From Klebsiella ornithinolytica NBRC 105727 = ATCC 31898 (GTDB taxonomy: Bacteria > Pseudomonadota > Gammaproteobacteria > Enterobacterales > Enterobacteriaceae), in NCBI RefSeq assembly GCF_001598295.1, contig NZ_BCYR01000003.1:124001-188000 (forward strand): a DNA stretch of 64,000 nt, in the 5' to 3' direction. The notes under the pieces are model-generated. The model ran no database searches and was not told the DNA's origin. It saw nothing but the letters and a program-made list of their open reading frames with translations. Numbering within the stretch: the first letter of the stretch is position 1; the number at the start of each line of letters is the position of its first letter. Shown one piece after another: positions 36,840-45,557 of this stretch. A program made the translations under genes and the position numbers.

Positions 36840-37436
36840 ATGATTCAGGAATGGCAGACAGAGCATGTAGCCAGCCGTAACGATCAGCGAACTGCCCATC
36901 AATAAGTTAAACGTACGGATACGTTGTCTGCTCCTGAGCAGCATTGACACTTTGTCACCAAGGACTGCCCATGAAGCCAGTGAGAGATAACAGACTAAAA
37001 AATAAATCATGATAAAGACGGATACCGTTGTTCTGGTTGCCGGGTCGGAAAATAACGCCGCTCCTGATGCGCAGGCAGTCCAGGCTTTCGGGTTGAACCA
37101 TTGCATTAAAAAACCCTGAATGAAACCTGGGGTCTCTGCTTTTTGTAATGACAAATCAGGGTGGGACGACGCTATTTTATAACCCAGGTACATGATAAAT
37201 ACTGCGCCAGCAACGTTGAGATATTTGAAAAATAACGGGTGCTGTTCAATTGCAGCGTAGAATCCGAAACAAACGAATATAAGCAAGGCAGTAAATCCTG
37301 TTGTCGCACCAGAGACAAACGGGAAGGTTTTTCTAAATCCATGCGCCGCCGCTGACGATATAATGATCATATTTACCGGGCCTGGTGAAAATGACATAGT
37401 GAGGGAAAATATAAACATCGTAACAATTAAAATCAT
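36834..37436 (-). CDS. LysE/RhtB-family exporter
   Basis: The 200-aa, six-segment inner-membrane protein has the family start FSLTMSFSPGPVNMIIISSA and later FLMQWFNPKAWTACASGAALF and GAVFIMYLGYKIASS. It probably exports an amino acid or derivative. Its last two codons overlap the end of the opposite LysR gene. Confidence 0.88.
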   Translation of the reverse strand: MILIVTMFIFSLTMSFSPGPVNMIIISSAAAHGFRKTFPFVSGATTGFTALLIFVCFGFYAAIEQHPLFFKYLNVAGAVFIMYLGYKIASSHPDLSLQKAETPGFIQGFLMQWFNPKAWTACASGAALFSDPATRTTVSVFIMIYFLVCYLSLASWAVLGDKVSMLLRSRQRIRTFNLLMGSSLIVTAGYMLCLPFLNHS

Positions 37437-37761
37437 TATTTCTCCGCGAATGTTAAATGTTTAATCAGCATGGGAGTATTATCCAATAGCGTTGCTGATA
37501 TCCCGACAGGCTACCTATAAATGGGCATTAGAGTAAGTGGCTTTTCTCTAAAGGTGTATTTGATGTTTTCACCGCACAGTGGCCATAAAGCCCGGCTCAT
37601 TACCGGGGCGCTGAGGTTTGTTTATCGTTGTAATGATATGAATTTATTGTTTTTTTAAGTTGGCAGGGCGACCGGCGGCCCTGTACACGTAGCAGACGGG
37701 GCTAACCCGACGCGCATTCTGAGAGGCGGTGGCATAATCAGCATATGCTCGCTGGGAAATG
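37437..37761. other. 325-bp gap with no gene seen
   Basis: Short frames only, all without ribosome sites. It holds the LysE gene's leader on the left (AT-rich) and the downstream region of the MerR gene on the right. Confidence 0.5.
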
Positions 37762-38160
37762 TTACCTGACCAGTCGAAGTCCTCGTGAAACGATTCTCTT
37801 GAATTCCTCACAATGGGTATGCTCGGGCTGAGTACAGCGCGCAACATGTTTTAGTCCGCGGCTTAATAATTGCAGTCTGCGAATGGTCACGTCAATTTCC
37901 CGTGAGCGTTTGTGGAGCAGTTCGCGATTAATATCTGGATGAGCTTCCATACCGATCATCACGGCGATTTCATCCAGAGAAAACCCTGCGGCCTGTCCCA
38001 GCGCAATGAGTTGCAGTTTATAAAGCACATTCTCATGGTACTGCCTGCGAAGACCATTTCGCCCGACAGGCCGAATTAATCCTTTCGTTTCGTAATATCG
38101 CAATGCAGAGGGTTTAACCCCGGCAAGGTCAGCGATCTCTCTGATATCCCGTTCTTTCAT
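37762..38160 (-). CDS. MerR-family transcriptional regulator
   Basis: The 132-aa protein has a MerR helix-turn-helix (IREIADLAGVKPSALRYYET, KGLIRPVGRNGLRRQY), a long dimerisation helix (REIDVTIRRLQLLSRGLKHV) and a C-terminal CTQPEHTHCEEF in which Cys/His/Cys could bind a metal or react with an electrophile. The ATG at 38160 is chosen since the dyad operator lies in the next 25 bp. It is divergent from a DUF2938 gene, which it probably controls. Confidence 0.88.
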   Translation of the reverse strand: MKERDIREIADLAGVKPSALRYYETKGLIRPVGRNGLRRQYHENVLYKLQLIALGQAAGFSLDEIAVMIGMEAHPDINRELLHKRSREIDVTIRRLQLLSRGLKHVARCTQPEHTHCEEFKRIVSRGLRLVR

Positions 38161-38165
38161 TGTTG

Positions 38166-38185
38166 ACTTAAACCTCACTTTAAGT
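38166..38185. promoter_or_regulatory. MerR-type operator
   Basis: ACTTAAA-CCTCAC-TTTAAGT is a perfect 7-bp-arm dyad immediately upstream of the merR-like start. A TTGACT (38163-38168) overlaps its left arm as a -35 for the divergent gene, with a 19-bp gap to CACACT, the long spacer typical of MerR-controlled promoters. Confidence 0.65.
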
Positions 38186-38231
38186 TGCACACTGGCTGTC
38201 AGCTTAGCATTCCATCAATAAGGAGCAGACA

Positions 38232-38717
38232 TTGGATATGATTATTCTCGGTAAAACGGTCATAACAGGCATCGGCGCCACGCTGATCATGGATATCTGG
38301 TCACTTTTGCAGAAATACCTGCTCAAAGCGCCGCCGCTAAACTATGCGCTGGTTGGGCGCTGGATTTTATGGTTGCCCAGAGGAAAGTACTGGCATTATA
38401 CGATTGCGACAACGCCGCGAATACAAGGGGAGATGTTCACCGGCTGGATGTTCCACTACCTGATCGGGGTCGTTTTTGCTTTTGTACCGCTTATTCTGAA
38501 CGCAACCGCCTGGTTCAGCGAGCCCTCTCTTAAAGTCGGTCTTCTGGCCGGTTTATCGACGCTATTTGCTCCGTTCATCATTCTGCAGCCGGCATTGGGT
38601 TTTGGTTTCGCTGCTTCACGAACTCCTCGTCCCTGGCTGGCTCGTCTGCTCAGTCTGCTCACGCATCTGGCGTATGGGGGAGGGCTGTATATCTCAGCCC
38701 TGATGATGAGCGCCTGA
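38232..38717 (+). CDS. DUF2938 membrane protein
   Basis: The 161-aa protein has four hydrophobic segments, with the family features GIGATLIMDIWSLLQKYLLK, GRWILWLPRGKYWHY, GWMFHYLIGVVFAFV and FGFAASRTPRPWLARLLSLL. The start is a TTG at 38232: AGGAG lies 6 bases before it, whereas the next ATG (38238) is 12 away. It is divergent from the MerR regulator. The function of DUF2938 is unknown; the pairing suggests an inducible membrane response to a small molecule. Confidence 0.82.
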   Translation: MDMIILGKTVITGIGATLIMDIWSLLQKYLLKAPPLNYALVGRWILWLPRGKYWHYTIATTPRIQGEMFTGWMFHYLIGVVFAFVPLILNATAWFSEPSLKVGLLAGLSTLFAPFIILQPALGFGFAASRTPRPWLARLLSLLTHLAYGGGLYISALMMSA

Positions 38718-38810
38718 AGATAAAGCATTTTCGTCCGGTCATTTCACCAGCTTATAGCGCGGCGGCTTCAACGCTAGCACAAAAAATGGTAGGGAATATG
38801 AAGATAAATG

Positions 38811-38840
38811 CAATTGCAAATGATATTTGTTTTCATTAAT
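38811..38840. promoter_or_regulatory. Fur-box-like cluster before yncE-like gene
   Basis: TGCAAATGATATTTG is a dyad (CAAAT-GAT-ATTTG) resembling overlapping Fur hexamers, followed by TTTTCATTAATG. It fits the iron-related receptor gene downstream, but is weaker than the site at 9351. Confidence 0.4.
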
Positions 38841-38876
38841 GTTTGCATTCCGTAAACTACTGTAAAGAAAAATTAC

Positions 38877-39935
38877 ATGTCTACCGTATCCCTGACGAAA
38901 GTAACGCTTTGCGCGCTGGCCATTTCATCTTCTCTGCCTGTTTTCTCTGTCTCGGCTAAGGATTTTACCGAGCAGGCCTTCCGCTCACAGCCTCTTGGCC
39001 ACGGCGTTTATGAGCTGGCTTATGATAACAGTCAGAAGACGCTCTATGCCGCCTCAGCGCCCTCGTTTGAGAAAGATAAAACGACGGGCGTTGTATTTCG
39101 GCTGGCGGCCGATTCTCTGCAGATTAATCAGAAGATAGCCACCGAACGGCGTACCTTTGCACTTTCTCTGGATGAAGAAAACCATATCCTGTATTTGGGC
39201 AATGCGCTGGATGGTTCGCTAACGCTCGTGGATACGTTGACCAATAAGGTGATTAAAACTATTCAGCTAAGCGATGATGCGGATCCTGAGAAACAGGCTC
39301 ACGTGCGCGAAGTGGTGCTGGATAAGCAAAATCAACGTCTGTATGTGTCCGGGATCGGGCGCAAAGACAAAGGGCTGCTGTGGGTTGTCGATACGCGAAA
39401 GCAGCAGCTTAGCGAAACGCTGAATCATCTCGAACCGGTGGGGTTTGCCGTTGATGACGCGGGTAACAAAGTGTATGTAGTTACCGGCAATGGGGAGTTG
39501 GTGACCCTCGATGGCAAAACGTCGAAGCTCCTTGCCCGCGTGAAGGTCGACCCGGCTGAACCGGACCATTATTTCCTCAATATCGCCCTGAACAGCGCCG
39601 CAGGAGTCGGGTATATCGCTGATACCAACACCCGCGATGTGCTGGTGGTGCGGCTGGACTCCGGCAAGCTGGTGGATCGTATTGCCTCGCCCAATTCGGT
39701 CGCCGTGCTCTATAACGCCGCGCGCGATGAAATCTACGTTACCCATCGCAACGATCGCTCGATTAGCGTCATCGACGCAAAAACCCATCATCTCAAACAC
39801 GCCATCAAAACGGCGGCCATGCCCAACAGTCTGGCGCTTTCTGCGGATGCCGGAACGCTTTATGCCAGCGTCAAACAGGACGAAAAAAGCGACCAGGCTG
39901 ACTACGTTCTCAAGATTGATCTAACTAAATTCTAA
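38877..39935 (+). CDS. YncE-like periplasmic beta-propeller protein
   Basis: The 352-aa protein has a signal peptide ending VSAKD. A seven-bladed propeller is seen in repeats of the type LSLDEENHILYLGNALDGSL, QRLYVSGIGR, NKVYVVTGNGELVTLDG, RDEIYVTHRNDRSISVIDA and LALSADAGTLYASVKQ. These align with E. coli YncE, an iron-repressed secreted protein encoded beside the TonB-dependent receptor gene pqqU (yncD). It is 10 bp before and co-transcribed with a TonB-dependent receptor. The ligand is unknown. Confidence 0.87.
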   Translation: MSTVSLTKVTLCALAISSSLPVFSVSAKDFTEQAFRSQPLGHGVYELAYDNSQKTLYAASAPSFEKDKTTGVVFRLAADSLQINQKIATERRTFALSLDEENHILYLGNALDGSLTLVDTLTNKVIKTIQLSDDADPEKQAHVREVVLDKQNQRLYVSGIGRKDKGLLWVVDTRKQQLSETLNHLEPVGFAVDDAGNKVYVVTGNGELVTLDGKTSKLLARVKVDPAEPDHYFLNIALNSAAGVGYIADTNTRDVLVVRLDSGKLVDRIASPNSVAVLYNAARDEIYVTHRNDRSISVIDAKTHHLKHAIKTAAMPNSLALSADAGTLYASVKQDEKSDQADYVLKIDLTKF

Positions 39936-39945
39936 GGACTTTTTT

Positions 39946-41943
39946 GTGACGATTAAGACACACATGGAGGTGGCGATTGCGCTCGCCTTCGTCAATCTGC
40001 CCGCGGCTGCCTACGCTGCAGATAGCGTTGCCGTAAACGAAGAGCAGATGGTAGTCACCGCCACGGGTTTCAGCCAGGAGAGGCGCGAGGCGCCGGCGAC
40101 GATCTCGGTGCTTGATGAGAAGGCGCTGAATACCCGTTCCAATCAGAATGTCGCGGAAGCGCTGCGCGAGATGCCGGGCGTGCTGGTGGGCAACGGTCAC
40201 GGCAGTCTGGCGACCGGCGATGTACAGATGCGCGGTATGGATTCGACCTATACCTCGTTTATGGTCAACGGTATCAAGCAGTCTACCCGCGAATCCCGCC
40301 CCTACGGGCATCACATTGGTAGCGAAGTGGCTTTTATGCCGCCGCTGGCTGCCATTGATCGGGTGGAGGTCATTCGCGGCCCCATGTCCTCGCTGTATGG
40401 CTCTGACTCGATTGGTGGCGTGGTCAACGTCATCACCAAAAAGTCCTGGAACCTCGAAAAATGGACCGGGGTGCTGGAGGATAATTACTTCCTGCAGGAA
40501 AAAAGTGAATACGGCAACACTAATCAGACCAACGCTTTCTTGATGGGGCCTGTCATCCCGGGCAAACTCGGGATCAGCGTGGGCGCAGACTACCTCGATC
40601 GTCGCGATGATGATAGCCCAACCAAAGAGCGCTTCGTGAAGCATCAGGCCGGGAATCTGGACGCCACCATTTCTCTGTCGCCAACCGATACTCAGCTCTG
40701 GGATCTGAACGCCTCTAAAGGCAATCAGGAGAAAACCCATAACGATAAAGCGTGGTACTGGGGCTTTGACCGCGACGCGGCCTCACTGTCACAGCATGCC
40801 TGGTACGGCGATGATCTGGTGGAGGTGAAGAACTTTATCAGCTACGAGAAGGCCCGCACGGAGTACCGCGTGCCCGGGATGGATTCGCAATTTATTAAGC
40901 AGAATAATTTTGAGGCCAATAGCGCGAATACCTTTACTCTGGCCGATCACAAGCTGACGTTAGGCGTAAACTTCACGCGCAATGAGCTGAATGACACCTT
41001 CGGTATCGCGGATAAGCAGGCGCCTGGCGTCACTCCGGTGAGTAAAATCACGCGTCATGGCTGGGCGGTTTTTGCGGAAGATGCATGGATGATGGTGCCG
41101 GACTTTACGCTGACCACCTCTGCGCGCCTGGATCATGATAGCTACTTTGGCTATCACGTCACGCCTAAGCTGTATGGTAACTGGACTATCGACGAGACCT
41201 GGGCGCTGAAAGGGGGCGTCTCCGCCGGTTACAAAAAACCGGATTTACGGCAGAACAACGCCGGTTTTACCAGCGTCTATGGTGCTTATCCCTATTCTGA
41301 GATTGGTATCGGCAACGACGATCTGAAGCCGGAACAGAGCATCAACACCGAACTGGGCGTGTACTGGCAGCAAAACGCGCTGGCGCTGGATGCGACGCTT
41401 TTCCATACCAAATTTAAAGATAAAATCAGCGACCACACCATCTGTACCTCATCGGCCAGCCAACAGTGTCAATACAATGGCTATACCGCTGATAGCGTGT
41501 CGCAATATATTAACGTCGGGGATGCGGAGATCTATGGCCTGGAGCTGAACGGCGACTGGCAGGTGACCGCGGCGCTGAAGGCCAACGCCAACTATACCTA
41601 TACCCACAGTGAACAGAAAAGCGGTGAGTATAAGGGCTATGCGCTAAATGATTTTCCGAGCAGTATGGCCAACGTTTCGCTGTCGTGGAATACAACGTCC
41701 GATCTGGAGCTGTGGACCAAGGCGAGCTGGCGCAGCAACTCGCCGGATATCGGCAAGTCCAGCTCAACGGATGCCTATGCGCTGGTTGATTTAGGCGCGC
41801 GTTACCATCTGAATAAACACGTCACGTTGATGAGCGGGATCTACAATCTGTTTGATGTGAATCCGGTTTACACCACCACCTACAGGCAGACCGCGATGCT
41901 GGAAGGGCGGCGCTATAATTTCGGCGGCCGCGTGGAGTTCTGA
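39946..41943 (+). CDS. TonB-dependent outer-membrane receptor, catecholate siderophore type
   Basis: The 665-aa protein has a signal peptide (cut after AYA), a TonB box near residues 32-40 (EEQMVVTATG), and a plug domain (APATISVLDEKALNTRSNQN, MPGVLVGNG, VEVIRGPMSSLYGSDSIGGV). A 22-strand barrel ends in Phe (GRRYNFGGRVEF). Overall it resembles CirA/FepA-like receptors. The start is GTG 39946, with AAGGA 7 bases before it. Uptake of a ferric siderophore or other chelate is expected; the YncE partner leaves room for another ligand. A lipoprotein carrying a TolA domain III converges from the right. Confidence 0.93.
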   Translation: MTIKTHMEVAIALAFVNLPAAAYAADSVAVNEEQMVVTATGFSQERREAPATISVLDEKALNTRSNQNVAEALREMPGVLVGNGHGSLATGDVQMRGMDSTYTSFMVNGIKQSTRESRPYGHHIGSEVAFMPPLAAIDRVEVIRGPMSSLYGSDSIGGVVNVITKKSWNLEKWTGVLEDNYFLQEKSEYGNTNQTNAFLMGPVIPGKLGISVGADYLDRRDDDSPTKERFVKHQAGNLDATISLSPTDTQLWDLNASKGNQEKTHNDKAWYWGFDRDAASLSQHAWYGDDLVEVKNFISYEKARTEYRVPGMDSQFIKQNNFEANSANTFTLADHKLTLGVNFTRNELNDTFGIADKQAPGVTPVSKITRHGWAVFAEDAWMMVPDFTLTTSARLDHDSYFGYHVTPKLYGNWTIDETWALKGGVSAGYKKPDLRQNNAGFTSVYGAYPYSEIGIGNDDLKPEQSINTELGVYWQQNALALDATLFHTKFKDKISDHTICTSSASQQCQYNGYTADSVSQYINVGDAEIYGLELNGDWQVTAALKANANYTYTHSEQKSGEYKGYALNDFPSSMANVSLSWNTTSDLELWTKASWRSNSPDIGKSSSTDAYALVDLGARYHLNKHVTLMSGIYNLFDVNPVYTTTYRQTAMLEGRRYNFGGRVEF

Positions 41944-41993
41944 GAATGATGCAGGGGCCAAGGGCCCCTGAGACAATATTGCGGAAATCCCGC

Positions 41994-42422
41994 TCACGGT
42001 CTGAAATCCATAATGGCATTGTTGAATGTCTGATAGGTTTGTTCATCCGGGGCTGGCGGAATCTGCGCCTCTTGTAGCGCGGCTATAATTTCCGCGCATA
42101 AAGCCGGATCGCCATGCGCTTCCGTTGGATTCTGCACCTTCCCGTCACGCTGGAACGTTAAGCGCACGGAGCATTTTTGCCCCTGATACGCCTGCGGCTG
42201 GTCTATTTTAGCGAAGATAGCCGTTCTGACCTGATGCAGATAGCGCAAATTAGTCGCCCGTGGCGAATTGTCTGACCCCATCTCATAATCTGCAAACAGC
42301 TTATCCACTTCTGCCGATAATTTAGCCTTTTCAGCGCTCTCAGGTGGGGAAGCGGTGCCTGAGCAGGCCGTCAGGAGTAAAGAGAGGAAACAAAAGAGTA
42401 GCGGACTGCGTCTCACGGTCAT
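41994..42422 (-). CDS. lipoprotein with TolA C-terminal domain (domain III)
   Basis: The 142-aa product has lipobox LLTAC. After a short charged helix (AEKAKLSAEVDKLFADYE) the last 85 residues match TolA domain III: KCSVRLTFQRDGKVQNPTEA, HGDPALCAEIIAALQEAQIP, PAPDEQTYQTFNNAIMDFRP. In TolA this domain binds TolB/Pal, colicins and filamentous phage g3p. Here it lacks the TolA membrane anchor and long helix and is tethered by lipid, so it cannot do TolA's energy coupling. It ends 50 bp from the convergent TonB-dependent receptor. Confidence 0.88.
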   Translation of the reverse strand: MTVRRSPLLFCFLSLLLTACSGTASPPESAEKAKLSAEVDKLFADYEMGSDNSPRATNLRYLHQVRTAIFAKIDQPQAYQGQKCSVRLTFQRDGKVQNPTEAHGDPALCAEIIAALQEAQIPPAPDEQTYQTFNNAIMDFRP

Positions 42423-42589
42423 GGTAATGCCTCCTTGCCTGGTAGGATAAATTCGGCGTGATATGCGGTCATCCTCTGCTATTCAGCGAGGGTATTCAAA
42501 TGTTTATCAACGAGTGTGCCTGCGGAGGTTCGAACGCAGGCATTCTTTCCGTGTGACGCTGTCACTTTTATGCGACTCCGGCAGGCAGA

Positions 42590-43702
42590 TTACCGCATCC
42601 AGTCGCGGATAATTTCTCCGTACAGCTGTTCCGCTTCCTCCAGTCGGCTGAGCAGGCAGTACTCATCGGTTTGATGAGCCAGAGACGGCTCGCCGGGGCC
42701 GAGAATAATACAGGGCGGGTTGCCCAGCGCAGGCAGCAGCAGGGAGGCATCGGTAAAGTAGGGAACCACGCGCGGCTCAAGCGGCCGATCGTGCAGCGGC
42801 TGGCAGCGTTGATAAACCTGCTTTATCCAAACGTGGTCCGCTTCGCTCAGTACCGCGGGCAGGTCAACCAATGTCGACACCGTGACGCTCTCACCAAGCA
42901 GCGTGGTCAATCGATGCCGGATAGTGGCGTGCTGTAAATTGGGCGCGCTACGGATATCGACATCAAAACGCGTGCGGTCCGGCACGGAGTTGATATTGAG
43001 CCCGCCTTCGATACGTCCGACGTTAAGAGTGGGCTGTTTCATCAGCGGATGCGGCGCGCCTGGCGAGAAATGTTGAATCTTACCTACCGCATCCGCCGCC
43101 AGATAGATAGCGTTAATCCCCAGTTCCGGCATCGCGCCGTGCGCGGTTTTCCCTCGCGTTTCACAACGTAGCCAGAGGGCGCCTTTATGCCCGATAACCG
43201 GGTAATTGGCGGTGGGTTCGCCGACGATCAGCGCCCCGATCTCCGGCAACGGAGCGGAGGCGATCAGCGCCCGGGCGCCGTCACAGCCGGTTTCTTCCCC
43301 TCCGGTAATCAGCAATACCGCACCGCTGCCGGCGAGAATAGTTTCCCGCTGATGAACGCAGGCGACGGCAAATGCCGCCACCGCTGCTTTCATATCGCTG
43401 GCGCCGCGTCCATAAAGACGACCGTCCTCCGTCTGTGAACCGAAAGGATCGTAGCGCCACTGCGCGTTCCCAAGCGGCACGGTATCCAGATGCCCGGTAA
43501 AAGCCAGCGGTTTACCGGCTGTCATCCCGGGCAGACTGGCGATCAGATTGCTGCGTCCCTCGCCGAACGACGACAGCGAAACCTCAAAGCCGCTCTCTTG
43601 AAGCCAGTCGGCAAAGAAGCGCATGCAGTCAGCTTCGCTACCCGGCGGGTTGATGGTGTTAAAGCCCAGCAGCTGCCGGGCCAGTTGAAGGGTGGTGGTC
43701 AT
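42590..43702 (-). CDS. M20-family deacylase (ArgE/DapE-like)
   Basis: The 370-aa binuclear zinc hydrolase has metal and catalytic residues in LAFTGHLDTVPLGN (His71, Asp73), LYGRGASDMKAAVAA, ITGGEETGCDGA and the C-terminal His in SLAHQTDEYC. The dimerisation domain contains GKTAHGAMPELGINAIY. M20 enzymes cleave N-acyl or N-formyl groups; YlmB, which deformylates a thiamin breakdown pyrimidine in Bacillus, belongs to this group. It is the last gene of the LacI-controlled operon and overlaps the preceding gene by one base (TGATG). Confidence 0.9.
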   Translation of the reverse strand: MTTTLQLARQLLGFNTINPPGSEADCMRFFADWLQESGFEVSLSSFGEGRSNLIASLPGMTAGKPLAFTGHLDTVPLGNAQWRYDPFGSQTEDGRLYGRGASDMKAAVAAFAVACVHQRETILAGSGAVLLITGGEETGCDGARALIASAPLPEIGALIVGEPTANYPVIGHKGALWLRCETRGKTAHGAMPELGINAIYLAADAVGKIQHFSPGAPHPLMKQPTLNVGRIEGGLNINSVPDRTRFDVDIRSAPNLQHATIRHRLTTLLGESVTVSTLVDLPAVLSEADHVWIKQVYQRCQPLHDRPLEPRVVPYFTDASLLLPALGNPPCIILGPGEPSLAHQTDEYCLLSRLEEAEQLYGEIIRDWMR

Positions 43703-44457
43703 CAGTCGCGTTCCGTCAGCCAGTCGAGGCAGTTAATCCACAGCTGGCGATAGCCGGGCCATTTGGCAAACTCTTCCGGCAGCCAGTGTGCGGACATATC
43801 GCTGGTCCACACCAGCGAGCGACCCTGTTGATATTCGCGAATAGCCAGCAGCGGATGACCGGTTCCGGCGACGGTAGCCAGCAGTTTGCCCTGCGGATGC
43901 ATTTCCACTTCGTTATAGCCCAGCAGCCACGGCCATTCGCCAGGAATATCGTTAAACAGGGCGTGAGATTCTGTCACTTCGGCATAGCAACCTTCCGGGG
44001 TTTCAATACGATCGTCCCATGCCAGACAGCGCACCGGCAGAACTTTCTCCACCGCGGTATGGCGATAGCGTGCGCCGCCGTTAATTCCCTGGAAGCTGTA
44101 ATAGCCCCCAATCATCATCAGCGCACCGCCGGCGGCAACGTAGTCATGGATCAGCGTCAGCCGGTTGGCGGTGCGCCGGCTTTTCAGCCAGGTATCCGGA
44201 TGCAGCAGCAGCGTATTGGCGCCAATATCCGACAGGATAATTGCATCCCACTGCCGCAGCGCTTCCTGAGTCAGCGGGAAGTCGGTCGCCGCCGCGTGGG
44301 CAGGCATGTAGGTAATCGCGTAATGACTGTCCGCAAGCGCGGCGAGAAAATCCGTTGCGCCGGTGTGCCAGGTAGCGGTGGCAAACTGATCGAAGCCTTT
44401 AATGTGCGTTGAAGTGCTGGTCCAGGATTCCCCGACCAGTAAGATTTTTTTCTGCAT
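43702..44457 (-). CDS. cytoplasmic GATase-fold protein lacking a nucleophilic Cys
   Basis: The 251-aa protein starts QKKILLVGESWTSTSTHIKG and has the class I glutamine-amidotransferase-like fold: WDAIILSDIGANTLLLHP, VAAGGALMMIGGYYSFQG and TAVEKVLPVRC. In true amidotransferases the elbow is GxCxG; here it reads IGGYYSFQG with no Cys, so glutamine hydrolysis is unlikely. The ATG at 44457 follows AAGGAAA. It is embedded between the phosphotriesterase-like gene (13 bp) and the M20 gene (overlapping), so it takes part in the same catabolic route, role unknown. Confidence 0.82.
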   Translation of the reverse strand: MQKKILLVGESWTSTSTHIKGFDQFATATWHTGATDFLAALADSHYAITYMPAHAAATDFPLTQEALRQWDAIILSDIGANTLLLHPDTWLKSRRTANRLTLIHDYVAAGGALMMIGGYYSFQGINGGARYRHTAVEKVLPVRCLAWDDRIETPEGCYAEVTESHALFNDIPGEWPWLLGYNEVEMHPQGKLLATVAGTGHPLLAIREYQQGRSLVWTSDMSAHWLPEEFAKWPGYRQLWINCLDWLTERD

Positions 44458-44470
44458 TATGAGTTTCCTT

Positions 44471-45550
44471 TTATCCGCCAAAGACCCGTTGGGGATTGCC
44501 AATCATCAAGGTTTCAAGCTGTTCGCCGCTGACGCCGTGGCGCCGCAGACGAGGAACAAAGTGCTTGAGTATGTAGCCGTAACCGTGGCCGCCGTAGCGG
44601 GTGAGCATGGTTTTCAGGAACACATCCTGCGACAGCAAAATCTGCTGGAGATAGCCATCGTCAATCAGCTCGCGAATCGCACGGGCGTTCTCCTCGTCGG
44701 AGGGCGACTGCGCCGACTCGTCGGCATAGTAGTAGCTCATGCCGATCATGTCGTATTCGAGAAACGCTCCGCGCTGCGCCAGTTCGCGCTGGTAGCGCTT
44801 ATCGGCAAAGCTGGGATTCATATGACACAGCACCGTATGACGGAGATCGGCGCCTTCCTGTTCGAGAATATCCAGCACCCGATGACCCAGTCTCTCCCAG
44901 CCCGGCAGATGGACCTCGATCGGCACGCCGGTCGCGGCGCTGGCCCGGCCGGCCGCGCGCAGAGACTTCTCTTCATCCGGCGTAAAACGGCTTGAGATAC
45001 CGATTTCGCCGATAAGCCCGGCGAGCACCTCCGGTTTCTCCTCCGCGCCGCCAAGATCGTAAATCAGCCGTTCGGCCAGCTGTTCGACGCTGCTGGTTTT
45101 TACCCACTCGGGGTGTGACGGCTCCAGATAGAGGCCGGTACCCATAACAATGTTCAGACCGGTCAGACGCGCGATGCGCGCCAGCGCTTTGGGGTCGCGG
45201 CCAATGCCGATATTGGTCGGGTCGACCACCGTTTCCCCGCCAAGCGCGCGATATTTGGTCAGTTCTTCAATCGCGACGTCGACATCAAACAGCTGGCAGT
45301 TATCGCGGCTCATCAGCGGGTTCAGCGACAGTTCGCCGAGGTTTTCCATCTTCACCGGCATTTCGGCTAGATGGCGATCGCTACAGCAGCAGGGCGGCAC
45401 CCATTTGCCGGACGCGTCCAGCAGAATATGCTCATGCATCAGCGTGACGCCCATCTCGCTAATCGGCAGCGGGCCCAGCACCGTCATGACGTAACCGCTG
45501 CTGACGCCGACCGGCAGCGGGGAGGGATGGCGAAAAATTGATCCTTTCAT
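44471..45550 (-). CDS. phosphotriesterase-family hydrolase
   Basis: The 359-aa amidohydrolase-superfamily TIM barrel has metal ligands in VTLMHEHILLD (His39, His41), a bridging carboxylate in LIGEIGIS (Glu, as in phosphotriesterase homology proteins), His in PIEVHLPGW, His in TVLCHMNPSF and Asp in ILLSQDVFLK. Relatives act as lactonases or as esterases/amidases on phosphorylated sugars. It is preceded by AAGGATAG lying in the permease stop. Position between transporter and deacylase genes suggests a ring- or ester-opening step. Confidence 0.9.
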   Translation of the reverse strand: MKGSIFRHPSPLPVGVSSGYVMTVLGPLPISEMGVTLMHEHILLDASGKWVPPCCCSDRHLAEMPVKMENLGELSLNPLMSRDNCQLFDVDVAIEELTKYRALGGETVVDPTNIGIGRDPKALARIARLTGLNIVMGTGLYLEPSHPEWVKTSSVEQLAERLIYDLGGAEEKPEVLAGLIGEIGISSRFTPDEEKSLRAAGRASAATGVPIEVHLPGWERLGHRVLDILEQEGADLRHTVLCHMNPSFADKRYQRELAQRGAFLEYDMIGMSYYYADESAQSPSDEENARAIRELIDDGYLQQILLSQDVFLKTMLTRYGGHGYGYILKHFVPRLRRHGVSGEQLETLMIGNPQRVFGG

Positions 45551-45557
45551 CAGCTAT

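Noticed and set aside
39925-40740. 271-codon frame antisense to the TonB-dependent receptor
   Set aside because: Shadow frame with no ribosome site.
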